Source of the DNA: JAZBPO01 sp963691775
GTDB taxonomy: Bacteria; Pseudomonadota; Gammaproteobacteria; Pseudomonadales; Azotimanducaceae
Reading direction: 5' to 3'
Assembly: GCA_963691775.1 (NCBI GenBank)
Contig: OY829369.1
Coordinates: 4,340,001-4,404,000, forward strand
Length of the DNA: 64,000 nt
Part shown: positions 16,441 through 24,979 of the stretch, in pieces
How the letters are laid out: every line of letters begins with the position of its first letter
Numbering within the stretch: position 1 is the stretch's first letter
Program-made: the position numbers and the translations under genes
The notes under the pieces: generated by a model
What the model was told of the DNA's origin: nothing
Seen by the model: the letters and a program-made list of their open reading frames with translations, nothing else
Databases searched by the model: none

Positions 16441-16688
16441 CGGTGCGGGGGTTCCTTGCGATAGCGCGCCGGTTCGTCAACCGGAGCCTGGACGAGCGGC
16501 GAGCCGACTGCGAATGCTGCATGAAGCGCGGGCGGCCCCTGATCCGCAAAGGCGGCGGACGTGCTCCATGGGGCGTTCTGTCCGGCAGGTGGCGCGGCGT
16601 CGTCGGAGACCGTGTGCAGTACGCGTACACGTGCACGTTGTTCAGCGACGTGGCCGCTTCCGTCGACCCTCGGAAGCGCCGTTGTCAT
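16437..16688 (-). CDS. Small hypothetical ORF upstream of the secreted deaminase
   Basis: An 83-residue reading frame starting at ATG 16688, with GGGAG about 9 nt upstream, and ending in a TGA that overlaps the ATGATG start of the deaminase gene. The overlap and ribosome site suggest a real, translationally coupled gene. Against it, the protein is Pro/Ala-rich, has no recognisable domain or signal peptide, and third-position GC looks lower than in neighbours. An opposite-strand frame (16443-16913) is equally featureless. I do not recognise a family. Confidence 0.3.
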   Translation of the reverse strand: MTTALPRVDGSGHVAEQRARVRVLHTVSDDAAPPAGQNAPWSTSAAFADQGPPALHAAFAVGSPLVQAPVDEPARYRKEPPHR

Positions 16689-17113
16689 AACCGTCTCTCC
16701 CTCGCTGCGGATAATGAACTCTGCCCAAGCGTCGGCCCACCCGTGAAGCTCGCCATCGGGGAGGGGTTCAAACGAGGAGTGAGGCTCGGGACACACGCGG
16801 CCGTGCAGGTCAAACCGCTGTCGCTGCGATGCGCCAGATCATCGTCGTCGACGGGACAGGGGGGCGCCACCAGGCGCACATCCGTGCGACCGTACGTTCG
16901 GCCAGCGCTCTAATCGCGCCTGTATGCCCCGCTCGATCATCGGTGGCCTTGCCGTCCAAGGGAATGGGAACCGAGACGGCCCTGCTCACCAGGTGGTCCA
17001 GCGGAACCCGACACGGTCTCGCAATGCGATTGATTGGAGCGGGCCCTCAGCGGGATGTAGAGCCGCCGGAGCATTCACCCGAGCAGAGCGGAAGGGGCCC
17101 GAAGCAGAGGGTA
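16689..17113. other. Stretch without a supported gene
   Basis: About 425 bp between the small ORF and the hairpin behind the TonB receptor gene. Open frames on both strands are short and lack domain signatures or good starts. The minus frame of the small ORF can be extended here to a GTG at 16796. No promoter is obvious. Confidence 0.4.
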
Positions 17114-17142
17114 CGCGCCCGAAGCCTGCGGCTTCGGGCGCG
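17114..17142 (-). terminator. Hairpin downstream of the TonB receptor gene
   Basis: A perfect 12-bp stem (CGCGCCCGAAGC with GCTTCGGGCGCG) closes a 5-nt loop, 41 bp past the receptor stop on its transcript strand. Strength and position suit transcript termination or 3'-end protection. No U-run follows, so efficient intrinsic termination is not assured. Confidence 0.5.
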
Positions 17143-17182
17143 CATTCGGCTGCAATGCCGATGAACTGCCTCGGAACAACGC

Positions 17183-19621
17183 TCAGAAGCGGTACTGGAC
17201 CTTCGCGCTCCAGTTGATCGGCAGTTCTGGAAGAACGATCTGCGTGCCGAACAGGTTCGGGAAGTTAGACCGGAAGTACTCCTCGTCGGTCACGTTGTTG
17301 ATCGTCCCCGATACGGCCCAGTTTCCGAACTCATAGATAGCGCCCAGATTCAGCAGCGTGTAGCTGGGAAGCTCTACGCTCTGCGAGAAACCGGAGGCCA
17401 CCTCGTCGGCGTGCACCAGCGAGGCGTTGAGTGCGAGGCCAGGGATGACCTCGTACGTGGCGGTCGCCGTGTAGATGTTTTCCGGAATGCCCGCACGGCG
17501 TGCATCGCGATTGCCGAGCACGACGTTACCGCCGAGCGTGCCACCGTAGAGCAGTTCACCCGGGATGCCCGGCAAGTCTGCGTTGCCGATGAAACTGAAG
17601 CGGCCTCCATTCTCTTCCGTGGACAGGTTGATGACCTCGATATTGGAGTAGCCGCCGGTGACAAGCAGTTGATCGTTCACGGCCCAGCGCAGCTCGAACT
17701 CAATGCCTTCTGTTTCTGTCGTCTGGTTGGTGACGATCGCCTGTGCGTTGAAGTCCGTTCGCTCCTGCTTGTAGAAGGACAGGGCGACGTAGAGCTGGTC
17801 TTCGAGGAAGCTACCTTTTAAGCCCCCCTCGAGCAGTTCCGAGGTATCGAAGGCCGAGTCTGACGACACGCTACCGGTCTGCAGTTCTGCGCCCTGGCCG
17901 GCGATCAACGTCGATTGTTCAGATGCCGTCACGTAGGGCCGCAGACCTACCGGAGACGACCAGGAGAGCGACGCGGTCCATGACCAGCCGTCTACCGTAT
18001 CGTCTGCGGCGGCGTTGACGTCGTCGGGGTTGGTCGTGAAGTTGTTCGAGCTGGCGAGGAGCAGCTTGTCGACGGGCTGGGAGACCTCCATGTCGATCGT
18101 GTCCCAACGAGCGCCAAGCACCAGATTCAAACCGGACTCGTGATCGACGTCGACGAGCGCCGCAATACCGAAGTTCAGGTAGTCGCCTTCGTAGTATTCG
18201 GTGTAGTCGTCGTCGATGCGGGTCGCCAGCAGACGCCGATCGAGCGCCGTTGAGGGTCCCGTAAGATCGCGCCGATCGAAATATTCGTTCGTGTAGTCGT
18301 CCGCGTGCTCGAAATCCGTGTAGCGGATCGAGGGCGACACTTGCCAGCTCGTGGTCAGGCCACCGCCCGTCACCAGCTCCCCGGAGAAGACCAGCTTGTC
18401 TTCGATCACCCAGGTGTCGTGGAACTGTGAAAACCCGTAGGCGTTCTCGTTGAGATTGTCGTAGGTCTCGTAGAACAGTTGATTCTTCACTTCGATGCCG
18501 GAGTCGAGTTCGTAGATCACATCGAAGTAGAGCGTTGTGACTTCGTTTTCGAGCGTGTCATCGGGGGCAACGAGCACCTGGTTGCCGTCGAGCTTCGTTG
18601 TGCCGACGGTCGTCGGGTCGAGCGCGAGTAGCGACAGGTCGCCGAACGCGAAGATGTTGTCGATCGTCACCGACGCGTCGCCGGGTACAACGCCCGGCGC
18701 GAAGGGGTTGAGGTCCGTGAAGCCGTCGCCGGTAACGTCGAACTCCTGGTGCGAAATCGATCCGTCGCCGTTGACATCAAGCGGGAAGGGGCTCCCGGTG
18801 ATATAGGTTCCGTTGTCGATCAATTCCTGCGTGAGCCGGTTCCAGCCAGCGACCTGATTGCCCTTGTATTCGTGATACATGCCGCCGAACTGAATGCGCA
18901 TGCGGTCGGACACGTCAGCGTCGAAAGATGCCTGTAGCACGGTCTGTTCGGTGTCGGTGTTCTGATAATAGCTGCCCGAATCTTCGACCATGCCGTAGAG
19001 GTAGTAGCCGAACGCCTGGTCGCCGATCTGGCCGGGCCCGCCCACCTCTGCGGTCAGAACGCTTTGATCCCAGCGGCCGGAGGTGTAGGAGATCGCGCCT
19101 TCTTCATCTGCGAGATAGGCGCCATCCTCGGCGCGCGCGCTTTTGGGCGTGAAGTTCAGATAGCCGCCGATCTTCGAGGGGCCAAAGATCGGAGAGGCTG
19201 GGCCCCTGACGATGTCGATGCGGTCCGAAGCGCCAATCGGCGTCGGGTAGTTGCCTGGATTGTCCAGGCGCCGAATGCCGCGGAAGTAGGTTTCGCCGGG
19301 TGTTCCCCGCACATCAAGTGAGCCGGCTACGCCGAAGAAGGACTGCGTGAAGGATCCTGGCGCCAGCACGATCAGCTCGTCGATGTCATCGATCGCGAAG
19401 CGATCGATCTGATCAGCGGAAATAGTCGAAGCGGAGCGCGGCGTTTCCAGCAGTGATTTGCCGAAGCCGAAGACCGATTCGACGTTCTCGCCCGGGAGGC
19501 TTCTCAGGTCGCCCTTGACGACCACTTCCTCGATTTCCGATTCCGCAGCCGCGGCAACGGCGGATGCAAGAAGGCAGAGCGCGAATAGCGGCTTGGTGCC
19601 GCGCTGAGCAATTCGATTCAC
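17183..19621 (-). CDS. TonB-dependent outer-membrane receptor, probably for purines or nucleosides
   Basis: An 812-residue receptor. A signal peptide (to about residue 27) precedes a plug domain with LRSLPGENVESVFGFGKSLLETPRSASTIS, the RGTPGE.YFRGI block and DRIDIVRGPASPIFG. The rest alternates short beta-strands and ends in an aromatic residue (KVQYRF), as required for outer-membrane insertion. GTG at 19621 has GAGGG 7 nt upstream and starts directly at the signal peptide. Residues about 282-304 contain two EF-hand-like loops (DVNGDGSISHQEF, DVTGDGFTDL). The substrate is inferred only from the downstream secreted adenosine deaminase and NUP genes and the divergent allantoinase gene. Confidence 0.88.
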   Translation of the reverse strand: MNRIAQRGTKPLFALCLLASAVAAAAESEIEEVVVKGDLRSLPGENVESVFGFGKSLLETPRSASTISADQIDRFAIDDIDELIVLAPGSFTQSFFGVAGSLDVRGTPGETYFRGIRRLDNPGNYPTPIGASDRIDIVRGPASPIFGPSKIGGYLNFTPKSARAEDGAYLADEEGAISYTSGRWDQSVLTAEVGGPGQIGDQAFGYYLYGMVEDSGSYYQNTDTEQTVLQASFDADVSDRMRIQFGGMYHEYKGNQVAGWNRLTQELIDNGTYITGSPFPLDVNGDGSISHQEFDVTGDGFTDLNPFAPGVVPGDASVTIDNIFAFGDLSLLALDPTTVGTTKLDGNQVLVAPDDTLENEVTTLYFDVIYELDSGIEVKNQLFYETYDNLNENAYGFSQFHDTWVIEDKLVFSGELVTGGGLTTSWQVSPSIRYTDFEHADDYTNEYFDRRDLTGPSTALDRRLLATRIDDDYTEYYEGDYLNFGIAALVDVDHESGLNLVLGARWDTIDMEVSQPVDKLLLASSNNFTTNPDDVNAAADDTVDGWSWTASLSWSSPVGLRPYVTASEQSTLIAGQGAELQTGSVSSDSAFDTSELLEGGLKGSFLEDQLYVALSFYKQERTDFNAQAIVTNQTTETEGIEFELRWAVNDQLLVTGGYSNIEVINLSTEENGGRFSFIGNADLPGIPGELLYGGTLGGNVVLGNRDARRAGIPENIYTATATYEVIPGLALNASLVHADEVASGFSQSVELPSYTLLNLGAIYEFGNWAVSGTINNVTDEEYFRSNFPNLFGTQIVLPELPINWSAKVQYRF

Positions 19622-19990
19622 TGATTGACCCTCTGAACTCGTGGCTTCTTTTGCCGTGCAACCTGCAGCACGACCGCGAGCAGCGCCCCCTGGCACCCCC
19701 GCCCCCTGACAACATGGCTCAATGGTTTTACTGCGGGCCTGCAGGCACGCAAAACCGCCGATGAGCGTGGTGCAATATCCATACCCCTACGCGCGTTCCC
19801 AAACCGCCGGTATAGGAGGGTTCAGGGCGACGCTCGCCGAGCGGCATCTCGAATTGTGCACCGATAAGATGCGAAATGTCTGCGGGCGCGCCGCAGTGGT
19901 GCGCCCTCGATGATGGGCGGCATCTGGCCTTCACGTCTGGCGGGTCCCGCAGCATGCTCTGCCGTGACGCTGATTGAGAGGATTCAGGAC
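19622..19990. other. Divergent intergenic region between TonB receptor and puuE
   Basis: 369 bp without a supported gene. It should hold promoters for both flanking genes. The clearest element is the near-palindrome at 19724-19756. A TATAGG hexamer at about 19811 is a weak -10 candidate without a convincing -35. Confidence 0.4.
19724..19756. promoter_or_regulatory. Near-palindrome, candidate operator or hairpin
   Basis: An 18-bp core, GCGGGCCTGCAGGCACGC (19733-19750), is symmetric apart from one mismatched pair, and is flanked by GGTTTT and AAAACC. The flanks are slightly off-centre (a 3-nt bulge on one side). It lies midway between two divergent purine-related genes. Confidence 0.3.
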
Positions 19991-20905
19991 ATGCCTACGG
20001 ATGAACCCTATCCCCGGGATCTGTTCGGCTATGGCGCGCACCCGCCGGATCCACGCTGGCCAGGCGGTGCCCGCATCGCGGTTCAGTTCGTCGTGAACTT
20101 CGAGGAAGGCGGCGAAAACAACATACTTCACGGCGATGCAGCATCGGAGGCGTTTCTTTCCGAGATCATCGGGGCGAATGCCTATGCCGATACGCGCCAC
20201 ATGAGCATGGAGTCGATCTACGAGTTCGGGACCCGCGTGGGGTTTTGGCGCCTGCATCGCCTTTTTACCGAGCGTGGTATTCCGGTCACTGTGTTCGGGG
20301 TCGCCATGGCGCTTGAGCGCCACCCGGCCGCAGTCGCTGCGATGCTCGCTGCGGACTGGGAAATTGCTTCGCACGCCTGGCGATGGATCGATCACCAGTT
20401 CATGGATGAGGGCACGGAACGCGCACACATCGAACGCGCGATCGAGATACACACGCGTACGACGGGCGCGCGGCCGCTCGGCTGGTACACGGGAAGGGAC
20501 AGTCCGAACACCCGGCGACTTGTGCAGGAGGCCGGTGGTTTCCTGTACGACTCTGACTCTTATGCTGATGAGCTGCCCTATTGGGTGAGAGGAACAGATG
20601 GGCCGCATCTCGTCGTTCCATACACGCTTGATGCCAATGACATGCGCTTTGCCACTGCACAGGGCTTCAATTCGGGCCTGGATTTCGAGCGCTATCTGAT
20701 CGACACCTTCGATGTCCTGTATTCGGAGGGGGCGAGGGCGCCGAGAATGATGAACATCGGTTTGCACTGTCGGATTGTCGGGCGCCCAGGACGTTTCGCG
20801 GCGCTGCAGCGTTTCGTCGATCACGCGGCGCGGCACCCGGACGTGTGGTTTTGCCGGCGTGTGGATATAGCGCGGCATTGGCATGCCGAGCATCATCCCG
20901 CTTGA
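19991..20905 (+). CDS. puuE: Allantoinase PuuE (polysaccharide-deacetylase-like)
   Basis: A 304-residue cofactor-independent allantoinase of the PuuE type, which opens S-allantoin to allantoate. PYPRDLFGYGAHPPDPRWPGGARIAVQFV at the N-terminus, NFEEGGENN, the EIASHAWRWIDHQ block and GWYTGRDSPNTRRLV are characteristic and distinguish it from amidohydrolase allantoinases. Length is normal for the family. ATG at 19991 has GAGAGG upstream; the frame is open earlier but lacks conserved sequence. It supplies the step between UraD and allantoicase, both encoded elsewhere in this window. Confidence 0.92.
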   Translation: MPTDEPYPRDLFGYGAHPPDPRWPGGARIAVQFVVNFEEGGENNILHGDAASEAFLSEIIGANAYADTRHMSMESIYEFGTRVGFWRLHRLFTERGIPVTVFGVAMALERHPAAVAAMLAADWEIASHAWRWIDHQFMDEGTERAHIERAIEIHTRTTGARPLGWYTGRDSPNTRRLVQEAGGFLYDSDSYADELPYWVRGTDGPHLVVPYTLDANDMRFATAQGFNSGLDFERYLIDTFDVLYSEGARAPRMMNIGLHCRIVGRPGRFAALQRFVDHAARHPDVWFCRRVDIARHWHAEHHPA

Positions 20906-21088
20906 CCCTCGCAGACGAAGCGCTGGTTTCGCGTCATCGGCGGCGACCATCAAGCGATGTGCCCTGCTCGCTGCTGTGAGAAACTCAAGCGCCGTTTGCC
21001 GGCGCGCGGACACGGCGGTTTGCAAAGTCGGCACTGCCCTTGCAGCGTCTGTGCAACGGCGGCTCATCACAAGGGACGAGCGACGCTC

Positions 21089-22840
21089 ATGTCCGAATCC
21101 GAATCCGAATCCGAATATTCAAAGACACGCGCGGGTGATACGCAGTCGGCAGCAGGTGCAGGCGAAGGCCCGGCGCCCGCGGGCGCCGAGCCTGTGGAGA
21201 CCACCGACGCGCTGCTCGAGGAGACGATGAAGCATCACCGGAGGCATCGCGCGGCTGCGGCAGCGGCGCAGAACGGAGATAAGGTTGCCGGCGAGGCTCC
21301 CCCCTACCCAGCGATGGACGAAAACCCGTTTCACGCCGTGGTTTTCCGCGGGGGAGATCCCGACGAGGCGAAAGCGATGGTTGCGACGCAGCTCTGCTAC
21401 GACGTCGACGGGCATCAGCGCGATAATCGCGCACGCCTGCTTGCGTTCGAGAACTTCCGTGCCTGGCTCATGGAGCAGCGCAAGGATCTCGCGCAGGAAA
21501 TCATCAACCTTACGGACACTGATGCGTTTTCGAGGCTGAAGAGCGTCTTCGATGAGATGAATCGCGGCATGCTCGATTTCGAAGGCCAGATGAAGCCGCT
21601 CACGGACATCCTTGATGCCGTGTATCGCCTGCGGACAGCGAGCGGCGGAGAGATCGTGGACGTGCTCCAGGAAATTCACGAAGACCAGGAGGCGGATCAG
21701 GCGAGTCGGGCTCGCAAACGCCGTATGTACGAAGAGGTCGAGAAGCGGATCGCACGTATCAAGTCGCTGCAGCACGAGATCGACGTGCGCCGCGGCGACC
21801 GCAACTGGTTCGGTATTGGCGATGTTACGGTGCGTGCGCAGCGTCGAATCAGTGAGCTTGAAGCTGAAATCGAGGGTGAAGAGGCGGCCACCTCGAAGCT
21901 GCGCGGCGAGATCGACAAGCCGGATCCGGTTCGCGCGTCGCGTTTCGAAGAGTTCGCGGCGGACAAAGCGAAGCTACGAGAGCTGCTCGATATCGGTTCC
22001 GACGGGCACCGGCAGCGCCAGGAAAACCTCGTCAAGAGTGCCAATCGCTTTGTGGACATGGCTCAGAATCGTTCGCGTCAGGTGCTCTCGCATCTGGAGG
22101 CAATCAACCGGCAGGTCGACCTGCTCGCTGAGGGCAACGCGCAGCTGCGCGAGGTCTACGCAGTCATCAGCGAGGCTGTAGACGAAGCGGAGGGCAGGAA
22201 TATCGATCTGCGTGATTCGCTCGCTGTTGCTCCCGGGAATGAGACGAGCATCACCACGTTGAAGCGCACGAACGTGAAAATGGCCGTCGAGGATCACATC
22301 AGCGCCCTGGTGACTGCTAAAGCCGACACCGTCGAGACCTTTGGAGATCTCACCGCCGAAAGCTATCGCATCAAGGCGATTCGCGATTCCAACAATAATC
22401 AGTTAGCCCGAGCCCGCGCTCTGAGCACCAAGGGCGTTGCGGGGGTTGCGGGGCGGCTGTCGACCGTCCTCCAGGGCTTGTCCACGGCGGCGCTTGGTGA
22501 GTCGTCCGAGATTGCCAAGCAGACGCTTGCGCGCATGAACGAGCAGACGACGCGCTTCTCGCACAAGGAAGCGCTGAAGAACGCGATGAGCGTGAACGTC
22601 GACAACGCGACGATCGTGCAGGCCATCGAGGAGCTTGAGGGCTACGCCAAGGTAGCCCGCGCGGCCACAGAGATCAGCCGGGGTGGCCTGGAGGACATGA
22701 AAGACAATCTCGCACGCCTCCAGGATACGCTGGTGGATGTCAGCGCAGCAGTGCACGAGGCAGCGGGCGTTGGCGCGGATGTGGTCCGTGAAGCGCGCAT
22801 GGCGCGAGCAGCGGGGGAAGCGGGCGCGGAAACCGCCTGA
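21089..22840 (+). CDS. Large helical coiled-coil protein of unknown function
   Basis: A 583-residue, highly charged, almost entirely helical protein without signal peptide or membrane segment. It opens with a Ser-Glu repeat encoded by a hexanucleotide tandem repeat, then a basic-alanine stretch (KHHRRHRAAAAAAQ). Heptad-like segments are strong around residues 195-290 (RARKRRMYEEVEKRIARIKSL; RISELEAEIEGEE) and in the C-terminal third. Some resemblance in style to tellurite-resistance TelA-like helical proteins exists but I see no diagnostic motif. The preceding 183 bp hold no gene. It converges with the oxygenase gene, leaving one base between stops. Confidence 0.7.
   Translation: MSESESESEYSKTRAGDTQSAAGAGEGPAPAGAEPVETTDALLEETMKHHRRHRAAAAAAQNGDKVAGEAPPYPAMDENPFHAVVFRGGDPDEAKAMVATQLCYDVDGHQRDNRARLLAFENFRAWLMEQRKDLAQEIINLTDTDAFSRLKSVFDEMNRGMLDFEGQMKPLTDILDAVYRLRTASGGEIVDVLQEIHEDQEADQASRARKRRMYEEVEKRIARIKSLQHEIDVRRGDRNWFGIGDVTVRAQRRISELEAEIEGEEAATSKLRGEIDKPDPVRASRFEEFAADKAKLRELLDIGSDGHRQRQENLVKSANRFVDMAQNRSRQVLSHLEAINRQVDLLAEGNAQLREVYAVISEAVDEAEGRNIDLRDSLAVAPGNETSITTLKRTNVKMAVEDHISALVTAKADTVETFGDLTAESYRIKAIRDSNNNQLARARALSTKGVAGVAGRLSTVLQGLSTAALGESSEIAKQTLARMNEQTTRFSHKEALKNAMSVNVDNATIVQAIEELEGYAKVARAATEISRGGLEDMKDNLARLQDTLVDVSAAVHEAAGVGADVVREARMARAAGEAGAETA
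21092..21115 (+). repeat. Hexanucleotide tandem repeat (TCCGAA)4
   Basis: Four exact TCCGAA units directly after the ATG of the coiled-coil gene encode four Ser-Glu pairs. Copy changes would keep the frame. Confidence 0.85.
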
Positions 22841-22841
22841 A

Positions 22842-23759
22842 TCAGCTTGTCGCCCTCGGGGCGGTGTTGCGCTGGGAAGCGTTCAGCTTGCGGAGAATGT
22901 GCTCGCCGGCTGTCGTGTTCGCGTAGCGCGGCGGGCGATTCCGGGTGCAGCTTTGCAGGCAGCTCACTTCGGTGTCGTCATCCGGGTCCACGAAGAAGGC
23001 GACCGATGTGCGCTGCCGTGCCGTCGCGCGCACCCGATGCCAGGTTGATGGCCAGCGGTCATTGCTCCAGTGCGCCATCAGGTCGCCCGTGTTCACGATC
23101 ACGAGATCGGGGTCCGCCGGGACGTTTACCCATTCGTTCCCGCGGCGAACCTGCAAGCCGCCCGCGTCGTCCTGCAGCAGCAGCGTGAAACTCCCGTAGT
23201 CCGTATGGGCGCCCGCGCCCAATCTGTCCGCCCTCGCCGCGTTGTGTTCGCCGGCGCCTGGGTAGTTCAGGAGCCTCAATGTCATGTTGCGGCCGCTGTG
23301 GCTCGGCCGGAAAAAGTCGCGCTCCGCTTCGAGCGCAAGGGCAAGGTGGTGCATGACGGCGTGGCCGACCTCTACGAGGCGGGCATGAAGTGCTAGGACA
23401 GCACTGCGAAAAGCCGCGTTCGGAAACCAGTCTGTTTCTGCCTCATGTTGCGCAAGATCGCGCATCGTGAAGCTTTCCTTGAGATCCGCGGTGGCGGAGG
23501 GATCCAGCGCCTCAGCTCCGATTGGCTGATAGCCGAAGTTAACCTTGGTATCGCGGTATGCGTAGCGGCGCTTTTCGGGAGCGGGCCATGCGAAGAATTC
23601 CGCCGCTTCCCTGCGAACGTCGGCCGTGCTGTGCGCGTCCAGTCCGGGTATGCGGAGCGCCATGAAGCCGTCGCGCGACAGCGCCGTGTCCATGGCGTCC
23701 ACGACCCTGCGGTCTTCGATCGCCGGATCGGCGAGGAACGAGATTTCAGTGAGTGGCAT
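22842..23759 (-). CDS. Isopenicillin-N-synthase-like 2-oxoglutarate/Fe(II) oxygenase
   Basis: A 305-residue enzyme. The facial triad is visible as H185-T-D187 (GAGAHTDYGSFTLLLQD) and H241 (STWHRV), with the 2-oxoglutarate-binding R250-T-S252 following; the N-terminal DIOX_N-type half is also present. It should use O2, Fe(II) and 2-oxoglutarate to hydroxylate or desaturate a small molecule in the cytoplasm. It is the last gene of the xdhA-xdhB-xdhC-uraD-uraH-guaD-puuD run, 14 bp after puuD, so a purine or pyrimidine substrate is a reasonable inference. It is not the TauD-like XanA xanthine hydroxylase of fungi. Confidence 0.85.
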   Translation of the reverse strand: MPLTEISFLADPAIEDRRVVDAMDTALSRDGFMALRIPGLDAHSTADVRREAAEFFAWPAPEKRRYAYRDTKVNFGYQPIGAEALDPSATADLKESFTMRDLAQHEAETDWFPNAAFRSAVLALHARLVEVGHAVMHHLALALEAERDFFRPSHSGRNMTLRLLNYPGAGEHNAARADRLGAGAHTDYGSFTLLLQDDAGGLQVRRGNEWVNVPADPDLVIVNTGDLMAHWSNDRWPSTWHRVRATARQRTSVAFFVDPDDDTEVSCLQSCTRNRPPRYANTTAGEHILRKLNASQRNTAPRATS

Positions 23760-23773
23760 CGAGGGCGGGGCTG

Positions 23774-24979
23774 TCAAAGCTCCGCCTCCAGGCGCCCGAG
23801 CCAGGCGACGAGTTGCGCGCGCTCGCCTTCGCTCATGCCCGTGATGTTGCCCAGTGGCATGTAGTGCGTGGATACAGAAGTTCCGGCGAGTTGTGCGCGA
23901 GCACGGACATCGTCGATCGTTTCGAAGCGGTGTCCGCCCGGCGGCGCGGCGAAGCCCGGTTGCGTAGGCCGCGCTGCGTGGCAAACCGTGCAGTGGGTGG
24001 TCACCAGCGCCAAGCCGTCCGCGTCGCTGATCCCGTCCCGCGCCCCTTCGTCGATGATGGCTGGGCTGGCGGGCGTCGTCGCGATCGCGAACGCGAAAAT
24101 GATGGCGACCGAAGCAGCGCTGGTAAGCGGAATTGCTGGACGCACGATGCCCCGGTGTTTCAGGTTGAAGAAGTGCCGCAGCCAGGCAAGCGCGATACCA
24201 AGACCCACAAGCAGCAACCAGCCGTGAGGATGCCCGTACAGCATCGGATAGTGGTTGCTGATCATGCACAGCACGACTGGCAGGGTGAGGTAGTTGTTGT
24301 GCGTGGACCGTAATTTGGCGAGCGCGGCGCCTGCAGCATCCGGCGAGCGGCCCTCCGCTACGGCGGCGACGAAGCGTTTCTGTGCCGGAATGATTCCGAG
24401 GAACACGTTCGCCGCCATGATCGTCGCGAGCGCGGCACCCGTGTGCAGCCATGCCGCGCGCGCGGCGAACAATTGCGTCGACAGCCAGGTCGCGGCGATA
24501 CCGAGCGCGAGGACGAAGAGCGCGAAGCCTCTGGGCGACGCGCGCAGCGGTGAACGCAGGGCGAGTTCGTAGCTGGCGAGAACGCCTGCCAGGAACGCGG
24601 CGCTTGCGATTACCGCTGCGGACGGTGATTCGATCCACGGGCCGCCGAGCAGATAGAGCTCTGCGTCCAGCCAGTACATCAGGCACAGCAGCAGGGTGCC
24701 GGACAGCCACGTGGTGTACGCCTCCCACTTGAACCAGTGCAGGCGCTCGGGCATGCGCGGTGGCGCGAGTCGATACTTCGCGACCTCGTAGATGCCGCCG
24801 CCGTGGATGGCCCAGAGATCTCCGGCGACACCCTTCTCGGCCTTTTCGGGCGGCGGCGTCTGCAGATTGTTGTCGAGCCAGACAAAGTAGAAGGATGCGC
24901 CGATCCAGGCGATGCCCGCGACGACGTGCAGCATGCGCGCGCCGAGGCCTAGCCAGTCGAAGAGTTCGCCACCCATCAA
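23774..24979 (-). CDS. puuD: Urate hydroxylase PuuD (membrane, cytochrome c domain)
   Basis: A 401-residue protein with about eight membrane helices and a C-terminal cytochrome c domain. The N-terminus (MLHVVAGIAWIGASFYFVWLDNNL) and IHGGGIYEVAKYRL are hallmark blocks of PuuD, the membrane urate oxidase that yields 5-hydroxyisourate. The heme site is C330-T-V-C333-H334, with probable axial Met374 (HYMPLG). Electrons would pass to the respiratory chain, consistent with the complete ccm operon in this window. The ATG start overlaps the guaD stop by 4 bp. No soluble uricase is present here, so this is the urate step. Confidence 0.93.
   Translation of the reverse strand: MMGGELFDWLGLGARMLHVVAGIAWIGASFYFVWLDNNLQTPPPEKAEKGVAGDLWAIHGGGIYEVAKYRLAPPRMPERLHWFKWEAYTTWLSGTLLLCLMYWLDAELYLLGGPWIESPSAAVIASAAFLAGVLASYELALRSPLRASPRGFALFVLALGIAATWLSTQLFAARAAWLHTGAALATIMAANVFLGIIPAQKRFVAAVAEGRSPDAAGAALAKLRSTHNNYLTLPVVLCMISNHYPMLYGHPHGWLLLVGLGIALAWLRHFFNLKHRGIVRPAIPLTSAASVAIIFAFAIATTPASPAIIDEGARDGISDADGLALVTTHCTVCHAARPTQPGFAAPPGGHRFETIDDVRARAQLAGTSVSTHYMPLGNITGMSEGERAQLVAWLGRLEAEL

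Noticed and set aside
16443..16913. 156-codon plus frame upstream of the secreted deaminase
   Set aside because: Overlaps the deaminase promoter region and a competing minus frame; composition and lack of motifs argue against a gene.
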